A stretch of 9,981 bases of DNA from EC70 sp018675395 (GTDB lineage Bacteria > Verrucomicrobiota > Verrucomicrobiia > Verrucomicrobiales > DEV007): assembly GCA_018675395.1 (NCBI GenBank), contig JABGYE010000382.1, positions 1 to 9,981 on the forward strand, written 5' to 3'. The position numbers and the translations under genes were made by a program. The stretch's first letter is position 1. The number at the start of each line of letters is the position of its first letter. The notes under the pieces are model-generated. The model was not told where the DNA came from, did no database searches, and saw only the letters and a list, made by a program, of their open reading frames with translations. Of this stretch, positions 1 through 7,420 are shown piece after piece.

Positions 1-945
1 GGAACACCGACCTCGACGTTTGGACTTCCAAGGATCGAGACCTCAGTCGCTACTTCAGGGAGCCTCGGCAATGCCTACAAGGGCTTCATCCGTAACGGTA
101 AACCTGAGCAATTGGGTAACTTCGACTTGAACCTGCCGAGGGACCGTTTCATTGATCGTTATCAGCTCCTCGGAGAACTTGACGATCTAAAGCGCAGTCT
201 AGATCAGAGCGGCGAAGTGAATGGAATGAGCCAGATCGAACGCCAGACATATGACCTCCTACTTCGCGGCGTAGCCGATGCGTTCGATCTGTCCAAGGAA
301 GATCCTAAAACCATAGCAAAGTACGACACTAGCCACCTCTTCAACATGTCTGACTACCACAACGGTGGTAAGTACTTTCTTTTCAACGGGAAAAAAAAGT
401 TAGTCGACCAGGAACGCTGGACGAATCTTCTCGGTAAGGAAATGCTTCTAGCCAGACGATTGTGCGAGGCGGGATGCGGGTTTGTGACCGTAGTCGATTC
501 GAGCTGGGATTTCCATGGGAACGGCGCTAATAATCCGGGAACTCTCGTTGGCATGAACACTTTAGGTGCCCAGATGGATCATGCCGTTTCCGCCTTCCTT
601 GATGATGTCGAGCAACGCGGTTTGAGCGATCAAATTCTGTTAGTCATCACAGGCGAGATGGGCCGCTCACCAATCAAACGCAATAAGGACGCCGGGACCG
701 ATCATCACGGTGACTTGACCCCGCTTCTTTTAGCAGGCGGCGGCTTGAATATGGGACAAGCGATCGGTAAATCTGACCGGACCGGTAGCCGTCCGGCTTC
801 CGAACCATACAGCCCGGAAAACCTACTCGCCACCATAATGCACACCATGTTCGATGCGGATAAACTTCGTGTCTCACCTGAACTATTGCCGCCCGAGATC
901 TCCAAATTGATCCTCGATGGCCAGCCCATAAAGGAACTATTTTAA
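1..945 (+). CDS. DUF1501 family protein, 3' part (5' end outside window)
   Basis: The reading frame is open from the first base to the TAA at 943-945, so the gene starts upstream; 314 residues are visible. The protein matches the C-terminal part of DUF1501 proteins, which belong to the alkaline phosphatase/sulfatase-like fold and are abundant in Planctomycetota and Verrucomicrobiota. Visible signatures are the family-like LPRIETSVATSG segment near the start, LLARRLCEAG, WDFHGN (about residues 169-174), GEMGRSP (218-224), DHHG (234-237) and LLLAGGG. The Asp/His residues in WDFHGN and DHHG are candidate metal ligands. In this phylum such genes often sit next to DUF1549/DUF1553 cytochrome-c-like genes; any such partner would lie upstream of the window. 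The substrate is unknown and the family has no firmly established reaction. The TTG at 112 is not the true start, because family similarity continues upstream of it. Confidence 0.9.
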   Translation, partial: GTPTSTFGLPRIETSVATSGSLGNAYKGFIRNGKPEQLGNFDLNLPRDRFIDRYQLLGELDDLKRSLDQSGEVNGMSQIERQTYDLLLRGVADAFDLSKEDPKTIAKYDTSHLFNMSDYHNGGKYFLFNGKKKLVDQERWTNLLGKEMLLARRLCEAGCGFVTVVDSSWDFHGNGANNPGTLVGMNTLGAQMDHAVSAFLDDVEQRGLSDQILLVITGEMGRSPIKRNKDAGTDHHGDLTPLLLAGGGLNMGQAIGKSDRTGSRPASEPYSPENLLATIMHTMFDADKLRVSPELLPPEISKLILDGQPIKELF

Positions 946-983
946 CTAAGGTTTAAATAGTCACCCTAATTTACAAAATTCCA

Positions 984-2168
984 ATGACTCTCAATTCTTT
1001 CCTGCCATGCCGCGCCGCAGTACTCACCGGACTTTTCATTTCAGCTATCACGATCACCAAAGGCGCAGAAGGGGCTAAATGGATTCGGCATGAAATTTTC
1101 TCTGGAGCTCACGTCAACTCCGCCACGGCCGCCGATTATGACAATGACGGTGATCAGGAAATTATCTTTTCCGGAGCAGGTCAGATCTTCATGTACCTTG
1201 GTCCGGATTATCAAAAGAAGCAGGTACTGGCTATGGCAAATCCCAAGCAACTCAAACGCAAGAATCAGTGCATTCACAGTGTCCTCCATGACGTTGACGG
1301 AGACGGCGATCTGGACTTTGTCGGCTCTTATGTACGTGGCCTATTTTGGTTAGAGTGCCCAAGTAAGAATGCCACAACGACGAGTTGGAAGATGCATCAA
1401 ATTACTGATCAAATTCATGGCGTCCATTGCATTCGCTCTTTCGATATTAACCGTGATGGTAAACCGGATCTCATTGCCAACGACTTCACTTTCGATAAAG
1501 GCCCTTATTCGGGATCAATTTGCTGGCTCAAGCCGTCTTTCCCCGCAAACGCGCCGATCAATTGGTCCATCATCCCCATTGCAAAAGGCACTGCACCTGG
1601 TGGTAGCCACTACTTTGATTTTGGCGACGTCAATGCCGACGGTCGTCCCGATTTGACACTCGGAGCAAAAGGTAAACCCTTTGCTAACGGTAATTATTTT
1701 GCCGTCTTTTACGCTCCGAAAGATCCTACCCAACCTTGGCGTCGAGAATTTTTACCTGATGCCGGAGACCAGACTGGCGCCACGCATGCGGCCCCGGCGG
1801 ATGTTAACGGCGACGGAAAGACCGACGTTCTCGCTAGTCGCGGCCACGGCGTTGGTGTTGTTTGGTTCGAGGCTCCGGATTGGACCCAACACATTATCGA
1901 TGACAAGATTACTTTTCCTCACACGACAGATTTTGGTGATATTGACGGTGACGGTGACATTGATCTCAGTACCGTGGGTTACGGTTCAAAACTCGCCTCT
2001 TGGTATGAAAACGATGGTACCGGAAAATTTACTCGCCACATTCTAAGCCTAAATCAAATGGGCTACGACACCATGATTACAGATCTCGACGGCGATGGCG
2101 ACAAAGACATTCTTATTGCTGGCCAAAGAAGTGAAAACGTCGTCTGGTTCGAAAACCCCCACAAGTAA
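984..2168 (+). CDS. Secreted FG-GAP/VCBS repeat protein, predicted seven-bladed propeller
   Basis: This 394-residue protein begins with a hydrophobic export signal (about residues 10-28, cleavage probably near TKGAEG). It contains seven Ca2+-binding Asp-rich loops: DYDNDGDQE (51-59), DVDGDGDLD (103), DINRDGKPD (154), DVNADGRPD (215), DVNGDGKTD (273), DIDGDGDID (319) and DLDGDGDKD (367). They are spaced 46-61 residues apart, as expected for a beta-propeller of seven FG-GAP/VCBS blades with one calcium loop per blade. Several blades end in a WFE or WLE/WLK motif (VVWFEAP, VVWFENP, LFWLECP). The protein is likely extracellular or periplasmic and acts as a binding or scaffold module; no catalytic domain is fused to it. 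It follows the DUF1501 gene by 38 nt on the same strand, so co-transcription is plausible. There is no Shine-Dalgarno; the ATG at 984 is chosen because it gives a good signal peptide. Confidence 0.9.
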   Translation: MTLNSFLPCRAAVLTGLFISAITITKGAEGAKWIRHEIFSGAHVNSATAADYDNDGDQEIIFSGAGQIFMYLGPDYQKKQVLAMANPKQLKRKNQCIHSVLHDVDGDGDLDFVGSYVRGLFWLECPSKNATTTSWKMHQITDQIHGVHCIRSFDINRDGKPDLIANDFTFDKGPYSGSICWLKPSFPANAPINWSIIPIAKGTAPGGSHYFDFGDVNADGRPDLTLGAKGKPFANGNYFAVFYAPKDPTQPWRREFLPDAGDQTGATHAAPADVNGDGKTDVLASRGHGVGVVWFEAPDWTQHIIDDKITFPHTTDFGDIDGDGDIDLSTVGYGSKLASWYENDGTGKFTRHILSLNQMGYDTMITDLDGDGDKDILIAGQRSENVVWFENPHK

Positions 2169-2189
2169 ATCTGGTGAGCATAACTTCGG

Positions 2190-2201
2190 CTGGAGGAAAA
2201 A
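2190..2201. repeat. 12-bp direct repeat CTGGAGGAAAAA, copy 1
   Basis: CTGGAGGAAAAA occurs here and again, identical and in the same orientation, at 2623-2634. The two copies bracket the small lipoprotein gene at 2225-2551. They may be chance, or a trace of how that gene was inserted. Confidence 0.5.
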
Positions 2202-2224
2202 TATAACCTCTCTAACATTAATAC

Positions 2225-2551
2225 CTAATCATTCAAATGTGGCATCGGAAGTTGTTCTGGATGCTTTTTAATCCATAGAACTTTTGGTAAACGCAATTCG
2301 CCCTCGGTTACATTTCCATTATTATCTATTGCTCTAAACATAATTGAATCTTGCCAGTTGTCATATTCTTCGGAGATAAACCAAACATGATCCGGGAAAT
2401 CATCATCACCATTCTCTAATCCTACTGTTTTTTCGTAACCAGCATTACTATCATATCTATAATAGATCCTATCACCTCTTTTCAATTTAGGGTGCTTCTC
2501 ACAACTAATAGAGAGCAACAAAACAAGGGGTAGTAGCGGTAATCTCTTCAC
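2225..2551 (-). CDS. Small hypothetical lipoprotein
   Basis: This 108-residue protein starts with GTG at 2551-2549. The N-terminus is Lys/Arg followed by a Leu-rich hydrophobic stretch and ends in LLSISC, with Cys17. This fits a lipoprotein signal peptide, although Ser at -3 is not the preferred residue. The mature part is polar and rich in acidic and aromatic residues (RGDRIYYRYDSN, DHVWFISEEYDNWQD, LRLPKVLWIKKH) and is probably a small beta-rich domain facing the periplasm. I do not recognise the family. The gene looks AT-richer than the DUF1501 and propeller genes and is bracketed by two copies of a 12-bp repeat, so recent acquisition is possible. No Shine-Dalgarno is visible; an upstream ATG at 2562 is out of frame. 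Confidence 0.65.
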   Translation of the reverse strand: MKRLPLLPLVLLLSISCEKHPKLKRGDRIYYRYDSNAGYEKTVGLENGDDDFPDHVWFISEEYDNWQDSIMFRAIDNNGNVTEGELRLPKVLWIKKHPEQLPMPHLND

Positions 2552-2562
2552 GCTAATAACAT

Positions 2563-2605
2563 AAAAAAAAAGTGCTTTGGGAGCTAGTTAATTCCATTAG
2601 CCAAA
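2563..2605 (-). terminator. Candidate rho-independent terminator of the GDPD gene
   Basis: Read on the minus strand, TTTGG (from 2605) and a CTA/TAG inner pairing form a weak hairpin with CCAAA (2580-2576), followed by GCAC and a run of nine T (2571-2563). It lies about 50 nt after the GDPD stop and just before the start of the lipoprotein gene. The stem is AT-rich and has an internal bulge, so the T-run is the stronger part of the evidence. Confidence 0.45.
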
Positions 2606-2622
2606 ATAAGATATTGAATTAA

Positions 2623-2634
2623 CTGGAGGAAAAA
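2623..2634. repeat. 12-bp direct repeat CTGGAGGAAAAA, copy 2
   Basis: Identical to 2190-2201 in the same orientation. The pair flanks the small lipoprotein gene on both sides. Confidence 0.5.
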
Positions 2635-2654
2635 CGCTCAGTGACAGAGTAATT

Positions 2655-3485
2655 TCACTTCAGCCCCTCTCTAATTTTCTTCGGAAAGTCTGTAGTTATA
2701 GAGTCTACACCCAAATCACGAAAGTGCCTTGCTTGCTTGATCTCGTTAATGGTCCAGCAATGAAAAGATAGTTCACCTTTACGTAGCCTTTTCACAAAAC
2801 CTGAATCAATTACCTCTTCATTGGCCTGAGTTCCAAGACCGCTAGCCAAAGACATTTTAAGAGTTTGAAAAACATCATTCTGCTGAGGCATCCATGCGCC
2901 CTTAATCTTTCTGTAAGATTCTAGAAAATTAGCTTCGATCTTAGGCCACTGTTTGCGGCAAGCCTTAATGACATGATAGTCAAAGGCGATGAAGCTGATT
3001 TGATTAGTCATTTCAGGTCGCTCTTTGATTCTTTGATCAAGAACTTTAATTAAAGGTGCCATGATCTCAGTCCCACATTTAATTTCGATAAAGATTTTTT
3101 TTCCGTCCGGAACTAAATCTACAACTTGTTCCAATGTGGGAATACGAGCACCAGAATATTTTTTATCCTTCCATGATCCCACATCAATGTCCTGCAACTC
3201 CTTGAGATTGGACTTTTTCACAACAAGCTTAATCTTCCCCCCACTAACCTTGCCTGTGTCAGCATCGTGAATTGCAACGATATATCCGTCATTAGTCAGA
3301 TGGAAATCTCCCTCAATGCCATCAGCTCCAAGCTTCCACGCTAAGTTAAATGCTTCTATTGTATTTTCAGGGGCAGCACCGGACGCGCCACGGTGAGCAA
3401 TGATTAGCGGTGTCTCAGAGGATGCTAAACTGATCAGAACCGAGAAAAAGAAAAGCACAGATATTAATGGGGATGGAAAATTCAT
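2655..3485 (-). CDS. Secreted glycerophosphodiester phosphodiesterase (GDPD family)
   Basis: The protein hydrolyses glycerophosphodiesters to glycerol-3-phosphate and an alcohol, by family. From the chosen ATG at 3485 it has 276 residues and starts with a signal peptide (about 1-23, ending LASSE). Motifs in order are HRGASGAAPENT (catalytic H31, R32), EGD (E58 and D60, metal ligands), IHD (H73, the second catalytic His), RIPTLEQV (114-121), IFIEIK (E134), HCWTINE (242-248) and GVDSITTDFP (259-268). These cover the whole TIM-barrel and the length is normal for a bacterial GDPD. The frame stays open upstream to a TTG at 3536, with an ATG at 3518. I prefer 3485 because it places the signal peptide at the N-terminus and has GGCGG 4 nt upstream, one of the few SD-like sequences here. 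The gene is divergent from the DUF1080-PLC operon, whose second gene is in the same PLC-like phosphodiesterase superfamily. Confidence 0.92.
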   Translation of the reverse strand: MNFPSPLISVLFFFSVLISLASSETPLIIAHRGASGAAPENTIEAFNLAWKLGADGIEGDFHLTNDGYIVAIHDADTGKVSGGKIKLVVKKSNLKELQDIDVGSWKDKKYSGARIPTLEQVVDLVPDGKKIFIEIKCGTEIMAPLIKVLDQRIKERPEMTNQISFIAFDYHVIKACRKQWPKIEANFLESYRKIKGAWMPQQNDVFQTLKMSLASGLGTQANEEVIDSGFVKRLRKGELSFHCWTINEIKQARHFRDLGVDSITTDFPKKIREGLK

Positions 3486-3542
3486 TGTCCGCCGAGTTGA
3501 GTCCGTGCATTTATTCATAGGAATACAAAGGTTCAAGATAAT

Positions 3543-3566
3543 AATTGATCATGTCCAGAATCAATT
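3543..3566. promoter_or_regulatory. Inverted repeat AATTGAT-N10-ATCAATT between divergent genes
   Basis: A perfect 7-bp inverted repeat with a 10-nt spacer (arms 3543-3549 and 3560-3566) lies in the 220-bp region between the divergent GDPD and DUF1080 genes. The arrangement would suit a dimeric regulator. It could also be chance in an AT-rich spacer. Confidence 0.3.
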
Positions 3567-3655
3567 CTGTTTACATTTCATCGCAGTTTGGCTTAGACCT
3601 GCTTAGATAAAGAACGGCTAAGTGATTATATCCTCATCTTCAATGAAAAGGATTC

Positions 3656-3684
3656 TCGACACGAGGACCTAGAAAGCACAAAAT
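3656..3684 (+). promoter_or_regulatory. Candidate sigma-70-like promoter for the DUF1080-PLC-dehydrogenase operon
   Basis: TCGACA (3656-3661, one mismatch to TTGACA), a 17-nt spacer and CAAAAT (3679-3684, two mismatches to TATAAT) lie 22 nt before the ATG at 3706. The position fits a short leader. The match is modest, and promoter consensus in this phylum is uncertain. Confidence 0.3.
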
Positions 3685-3705
3685 AATCCCTCTAATCCTA
3701 AAGCT

Positions 3706-4332
3706 ATGAAAAAAATCACCTCGACTCTCATTACTCTAATTGCAATCTCAGGACTGAGCTCTGCAGATCACCATAGTAAATCACTCTTCAACGGAAAGGA
3801 CCTCACTGGTTGGCAGGACCGCAGCGGCAACGCCTCCAAGTGGGAAGTCGTTGATGGTACACTCCAAGGTCAAAAGAAAACCGGCGATATATGGAGTAAG
3901 GAAAGGTTCGGAGACTTCGTTCTTTCACTAGAATTTAAAACTACCGGTAATAGTGGCATTTTCTTTAGAACAGATAACCCTAAGAACCCCGTGCAGACTG
4001 GAATTGAGGTTCAAGTTGAGAAACCTAACGGTCCAAACAAGCACTCGGTAGGCGCTCTCTATGATCTGGTCCCTCCAAAGAAAAATAATGCAACGACCGG
4101 TTGGAATAAAGTCAAAATTACTGCAAAGGATAATATGATCACCGTTGAAATGAACGGTGAAGTCATTAACGGAATGGATCTTAATAAATGGACAGAGCCT
4201 AATAAGAATCCGGATGGCTCCAAGAACAAATACAAGACAGCTTTGAAGGACTTCAAGAGAGAAGGACACATAGGTTTTCAGGACCACGGGCACCTTGTCT
4301 CTTATCGAAACATTAAGATCAAGAAGCTCTAA
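3706..4332 (+). CDS. Secreted DUF1080 protein (3-keto-disaccharide hydrolase-like)
   Basis: This 208-residue protein has a signal peptide (MKKITSTLITLIAISGLSSA, cleavage about residue 20) followed by one DUF1080 concanavalin-like beta-sandwich. Family signatures are SLFNGKDLTGW (26-36), WEVVDGTLQG (46-55), GDFVLSLEFKTTGNSGIFFR (69-88), GIEVQV (99-104), GALYDLVPP (116-124), GWNKVKI (132-138) and GHIGFQDHGHLVSYRNIKIK (187-206). The fold is complete and of standard length. Some members hydrolyse glycosidic bonds of 3-keto sugars formed by a partner oxidoreductase; many others are uncharacterised. It is first in a probable operon with the PLC-like gene (21 nt gap) and the dehydrogenase-like gene. 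No Shine-Dalgarno is visible. Assignment to DUF1080 is certain; the substrate is not. Confidence 0.93.
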   Translation: MKKITSTLITLIAISGLSSADHHSKSLFNGKDLTGWQDRSGNASKWEVVDGTLQGQKKTGDIWSKERFGDFVLSLEFKTTGNSGIFFRTDNPKNPVQTGIEVQVEKPNGPNKHSVGALYDLVPPKKNNATTGWNKVKITAKDNMITVEMNGEVINGMDLNKWTEPNKNPDGSKNKYKTALKDFKREGHIGFQDHGHLVSYRNIKIKKL

Positions 4333-4353
4333 GGTTAAATAGTATATAGACCT

Positions 4354-5436
4354 ATGGTCCTCGCCCATTTTGGTACGACCGCAGCATTATCGATTTTCAT
4401 ATCGGTCACCTGTTCCTTTGCTAAAAATAAAGAATCAACAAGAATCAATCAGATACAGCTCATTGGGACTCATAACTCATACCATATTGCTCTCCCTGCA
4501 AAGAATCTTAATAGAATAGGAATTATCAACCGTGGACTTAAGAATTCCCTTGAATACACGCATCGCCCACTCACAGAGCAATTACAGACACTCGGAGTAC
4601 GTCACTTTGAATTGGATGTTTTCGCTGATCCTAAGGGAGGCCACTACTCAAGAAGGAAAGCCCCTAACCTACTTGGCTTCAATGCACCCGTAATGTTTAG
4701 TAAGGAAATGGAGAAACCAGGATTCAAAGTCCTCCATGACTCGGCAGTCGATTATCTCACTACGACCCCCACCCTCATCTCCGCATTAAAAGAAATTCAA
4801 GCATGGTCAGAAAAAACACCCTCACACGTTCCCGTCTTCATACTTCTTGAAATGAAAGATAAAAGCCCCGTTCCTCTTGCGAAGAAACCGGTCCCCTTGA
4901 CCCGTTCGCTACTTGAAGGAGTCGAAAAAGAAATTCTCAGCGTATTTAAAAAAGAACGAATCATTACTCCGGACTCTGTCAGAGGAACATTCAAAACCCT
5001 AAGGGAAGCAATCCTTAAAACAGGATGGCCTTCACTGGATAAATCCAGAGGAAAAGTCATGTTCGGACTCGATAATGGCGGAAAAATCCGCGACATGTAT
5101 ATTGCAAAAAATCCATCACTAGAAGGAAGATTATTATTTGCTAGTGTCGGTGAGAATGACCCCGGAGCTGCCTTCTTTAAGCTCAATGATCCCATCAGAG
5201 CGCACGCGCAAATCAAACGCTTAGTCAAATCAGGTTTCATGGTCCGCACGAGAGCAGACTCTGACACTCAAGAAGCAAGAAAAAATGATACTTATAGAAG
5301 GGACAAAGCTCTCTCGAGTGGAGCCCAATTTGTGAGCACTGATTATCCTGAGCCAAATAAAAAATTCTCAGACTATTCTGTCTCATTCAAGAAAGGGGTC
5401 AATTATCGAGCAAACCCTATAAGCGGAAATAATTAA
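4354..5436 (+). CDS. Secreted Ca2+-dependent PI-PLC-like phosphodiesterase (SaPLC1-like)
   Basis: This 360-residue protein has an N-terminal hydrophobic export segment (about 7-23) and a single PLC-like TIM-barrel. LIGTHNSYH (37-44) carries the first catalytic His (H40) and Asn41. FELDVFAD (85-92) supplies E86 and D88 as probable Ca2+ ligands. VLHDS (126-130) carries the second catalytic His (H128). FILLEMKD (162-169) is a further acidic strand, and the C-terminal FMVRTRADSDTQEAR plus GAQFVSTDYP resemble the end of the Ca2+-dependent bacterial PI-PLC group named for Streptomyces antibioticus PLC1. Both catalytic His are present, so activity is likely. By family it would cleave phosphoinositides or a related phosphodiester; the true substrate in a PVC bacterium is unknown. 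Its stop is only 2 nt from the next start, so the two genes are very likely co-expressed. Confidence 0.85.
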   Translation: MVLAHFGTTAALSIFISVTCSFAKNKESTRINQIQLIGTHNSYHIALPAKNLNRIGIINRGLKNSLEYTHRPLTEQLQTLGVRHFELDVFADPKGGHYSRRKAPNLLGFNAPVMFSKEMEKPGFKVLHDSAVDYLTTTPTLISALKEIQAWSEKTPSHVPVFILLEMKDKSPVPLAKKPVPLTRSLLEGVEKEILSVFKKERIITPDSVRGTFKTLREAILKTGWPSLDKSRGKVMFGLDNGGKIRDMYIAKNPSLEGRLLFASVGENDPGAAFFKLNDPIRAHAQIKRLVKSGFMVRTRADSDTQEARKNDTYRRDKALSSGAQFVSTDYPEPNKKFSDYSVSFKKGVNYRANPISGNN

Positions 5437-5438
5437 AT

Positions 5439-6977
5439 ATGAAACTACAAGATTTCTTATCTCTATTAGCAATACTTAGCTTTCCTATTTCTGGACTTAC
5501 AGAAGAACCTAAGTCCCTTGACCCTAACTATAGACTCGAACTCTTTGCCGATAATTCAATGGTCTCAACCCCGATTGGTTGCACACTGGACCAGTCAGGT
5601 CGACTCCTAGTAGTAGAGTCACATACCCATTTCCGGCCCGATGATTATGAAGGACCTAAAAATGACAGGATCCTAGCATTTTCTGATAAGAACAATGACG
5701 GAAAAGCTGACAAGGTTGACATCTATTACGAAGGAGGAACCCATACGATGTCAATCAAAGCAAACGGGAAAGGCTCCACCTACGTTGCCACACGCGCAGA
5801 AATATTTCGACTAGATGACAAGGATGGTGACGGGGCTGCAGACTCAAAAGAGAACCTGATAACACTAAAAACACCGGGAAAATATCCTCACAACGGTCTT
5901 TGTGGATTAGTTTTAACCTCTGATCACTCCAAACTCTATTTTGGACTCGGTGAAAACCTCGGAAAGGACTATGAAATTATCAGTTACTCAGGCCCGATAG
6001 AAGTGACCAGTTTGAAGGGCGGTGGAGAAGGCGGTAATATTTATAGTTATGATCTCTCAGATGGATCCCTCTCAAAAATAGCGACTGGTTTCTGGAATCC
6101 TTTTGGAATCTGCTTAACGAAGGAAGGGGAAATGTTTGCCGTAGACAATGATCCTGACCAAAGACCAACAAACCGACTCCTCAAGATTGTCCCTGGTGGC
6201 GATTATGGTTATCAGTTCAAGTACGGAAGACCAGGGACGAACCCACTACAAGCATGGAACGGTGAACTTCCAGGGACTCTACCGATGATTTGCGGGACTG
6301 GTGAAGCGGCCTGTTCAGTGATTCCTTATGGTGAACATTTATGGGTATCAAGCTGGGCACTAGGACAAATTGAACAGTACAAACTGACCAAGAAGGACTC
6401 AAACTACTCCGCAACTATGAAGACCATAGTTAAAGGAGATGCCAATTTTAGACCAGTTGACTTTGCACATGCCGAGGATGGATCCGTCTTCTTCACTGAC
6501 TGGGTCAATGCGAGTTACCAGCTACACGGGAAAGGCAAGGTCTGGAAACTGATTCCTTTAGGAGGAAAAGGAAATAAGCCTGAAAAGCAAAACTCAATAG
6601 CCACTGAAAAATCACCCGGAAAACTGGAAGCGGAACCATTAAAGGACATGAACAATGATCCTTTCAAACTTGCCTCTTTCTTTTGGCACACTCAAAGATC
6701 CGAAAATAAAACAAAATTAGAATGGAAATCCCTATCAGAAAATTCGAAAGTAGCACTCTTGACTTCTACCAGATGGCAGGAAAAAAAAGATACGGACCTA
6801 ATTTCCAAGGCCATTAAAAATCCTTCCAAAAAGATTCAAATCGCAGCCATCAGAATCATCGCTGATGAGAATATGAAACAATTTAAAGAACCCTTAGAAA
6901 GATTACTTGCCTCCGCAGAGCCAAATTCACAGTTATCCAAAGTGACCAAATCAGCCATCAAGGAACTTGAAAAATGA
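5439..6977 (+). CDS. PVC-type membrane-bound dehydrogenase-like protein (sorbosone/glucose dehydrogenase fold)
   Basis: This 512-residue protein has a signal peptide (about 1-21) and a six-bladed propeller like those of soluble glucose/sorbosone dehydrogenases. Signatures are LDPNYRLELFA (27-37), GRLLVVESHTHF (54-65), PHNGL with the conserved His151, LYFGLGEN (166-173), GFWNPFGICL (217-226), DNDPDQRPTNRL (236-247) and PGGDYGY (252-258). Two EF-hand-like acidic loops are visible: DKNNDGKAD (83-91) and DDKDGDGAAD (126-135). About residues 405-512 are helical and may be a short HEAT-like segment. Many PVC relatives continue into a cytochrome c domain; no CxxCH is present here, so this is a short form without covalent heme. 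The start is 2 nt after the PLC stop. A link with DUF1080 through sugar oxidation is inference. Confidence 0.88.
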   Translation: MKLQDFLSLLAILSFPISGLTEEPKSLDPNYRLELFADNSMVSTPIGCTLDQSGRLLVVESHTHFRPDDYEGPKNDRILAFSDKNNDGKADKVDIYYEGGTHTMSIKANGKGSTYVATRAEIFRLDDKDGDGAADSKENLITLKTPGKYPHNGLCGLVLTSDHSKLYFGLGENLGKDYEIISYSGPIEVTSLKGGGEGGNIYSYDLSDGSLSKIATGFWNPFGICLTKEGEMFAVDNDPDQRPTNRLLKIVPGGDYGYQFKYGRPGTNPLQAWNGELPGTLPMICGTGEAACSVIPYGEHLWVSSWALGQIEQYKLTKKDSNYSATMKTIVKGDANFRPVDFAHAEDGSVFFTDWVNASYQLHGKGKVWKLIPLGGKGNKPEKQNSIATEKSPGKLEAEPLKDMNNDPFKLASFFWHTQRSENKTKLEWKSLSENSKVALLTSTRWQEKKDTDLISKAIKNPSKKIQIAAIRIIADENMKQFKEPLERLLASAEPNSQLSKVTKSAIKELEK

Positions 6978-7095
6978 ATCCGCTCGACTAATTATAATTA
7001 TCTATAACTATGCGGAAAAATTTGGATCTTTGTCGACGATCATAAGTTCTTTTAATAATAAATCATTAAGTAACAAGTTTTATCTAATGACTAAA

Positions 7096-7389
7096 TCATA
7101 ATCTATTGAGCGTTACCAATGTTGCTCCCCAACTTCCACTCGTTTCATTTCCTGATCGATAACTCCTAACTTGGTCATGCATTTGATCCAAAAGTCGATG
7201 TACACCTTCACGCAAAGTGCCTGTCCCCTTGCCATGGATGACACGGATCTCAAGGATCTCCCTCTGCCTGCATTCTTTAATATATTCCCTAAGAAGTGAA
7301 CTGACCTCATTGGGACGAAAAGTGTGTAAATCAATCTCTGAAGTGATTGGATACTCAATCGGATCTTCTTCAGAACCTTGGATAGACAT
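7096..7389 (-). CDS. Stand-alone Smr domain protein
   Basis: This 97-residue protein consists almost entirely of one Smr domain, the nuclease/nucleic-acid-binding domain also found at the C-terminus of MutS2. Conserved elements are EIDLHTFRPNEV (19-29, the DLH motif), VIHGKGTGTLREGV (50-63, the HGKG loop) and GSWGATLVTL (85-94, the terminal GATxV strand). The N-terminus is short and acidic (GSEEDPIEYP). It lacks a MutS-like ATPase, so it is not MutS2; small Smr proteins act on branched DNA or RNA in some bacteria. The gene is convergent with the dehydrogenase-like gene. The ATG at 7389 immediately precedes the domain; there is no Shine-Dalgarno. The 118-nt space to the convergent gene is AT-rich and holds a short AT palindrome but no clear terminator. 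Confidence 0.9.
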   Translation of the reverse strand: MSIQGSEEDPIEYPITSEIDLHTFRPNEVSSLLREYIKECRQREILEIRVIHGKGTGTLREGVHRLLDQMHDQVRSYRSGNETSGSWGATLVTLNRL

Positions 7390-7420
7390 GCATCAATTCA
7401 ATTAGTAGGGAAATTATCTA

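Noticed and set aside
112..945. TTG at 112 as the start of the DUF1501 gene
   Set aside because: The frame is open to the window edge and the upstream residues match the family, so the gene starts outside the window.
3928..4368. 146-codon open frame on the minus strand over the DUF1080 gene
   Set aside because: It is antisense to a complete DUF1080 domain and has no family features.
4797..5267. 156-codon open frame on the minus strand inside the PLC-like gene
   Set aside because: It is antisense to a gene with clear catalytic motifs, has no recognisable domain, and is a by-product of codon composition.
6990..7001. AT-only palindrome TAATTATAATTA after the dehydrogenase gene as a terminator
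   Set aside because: The stem has no GC pairs and no T-run follows, so it is unlikely to terminate transcription.
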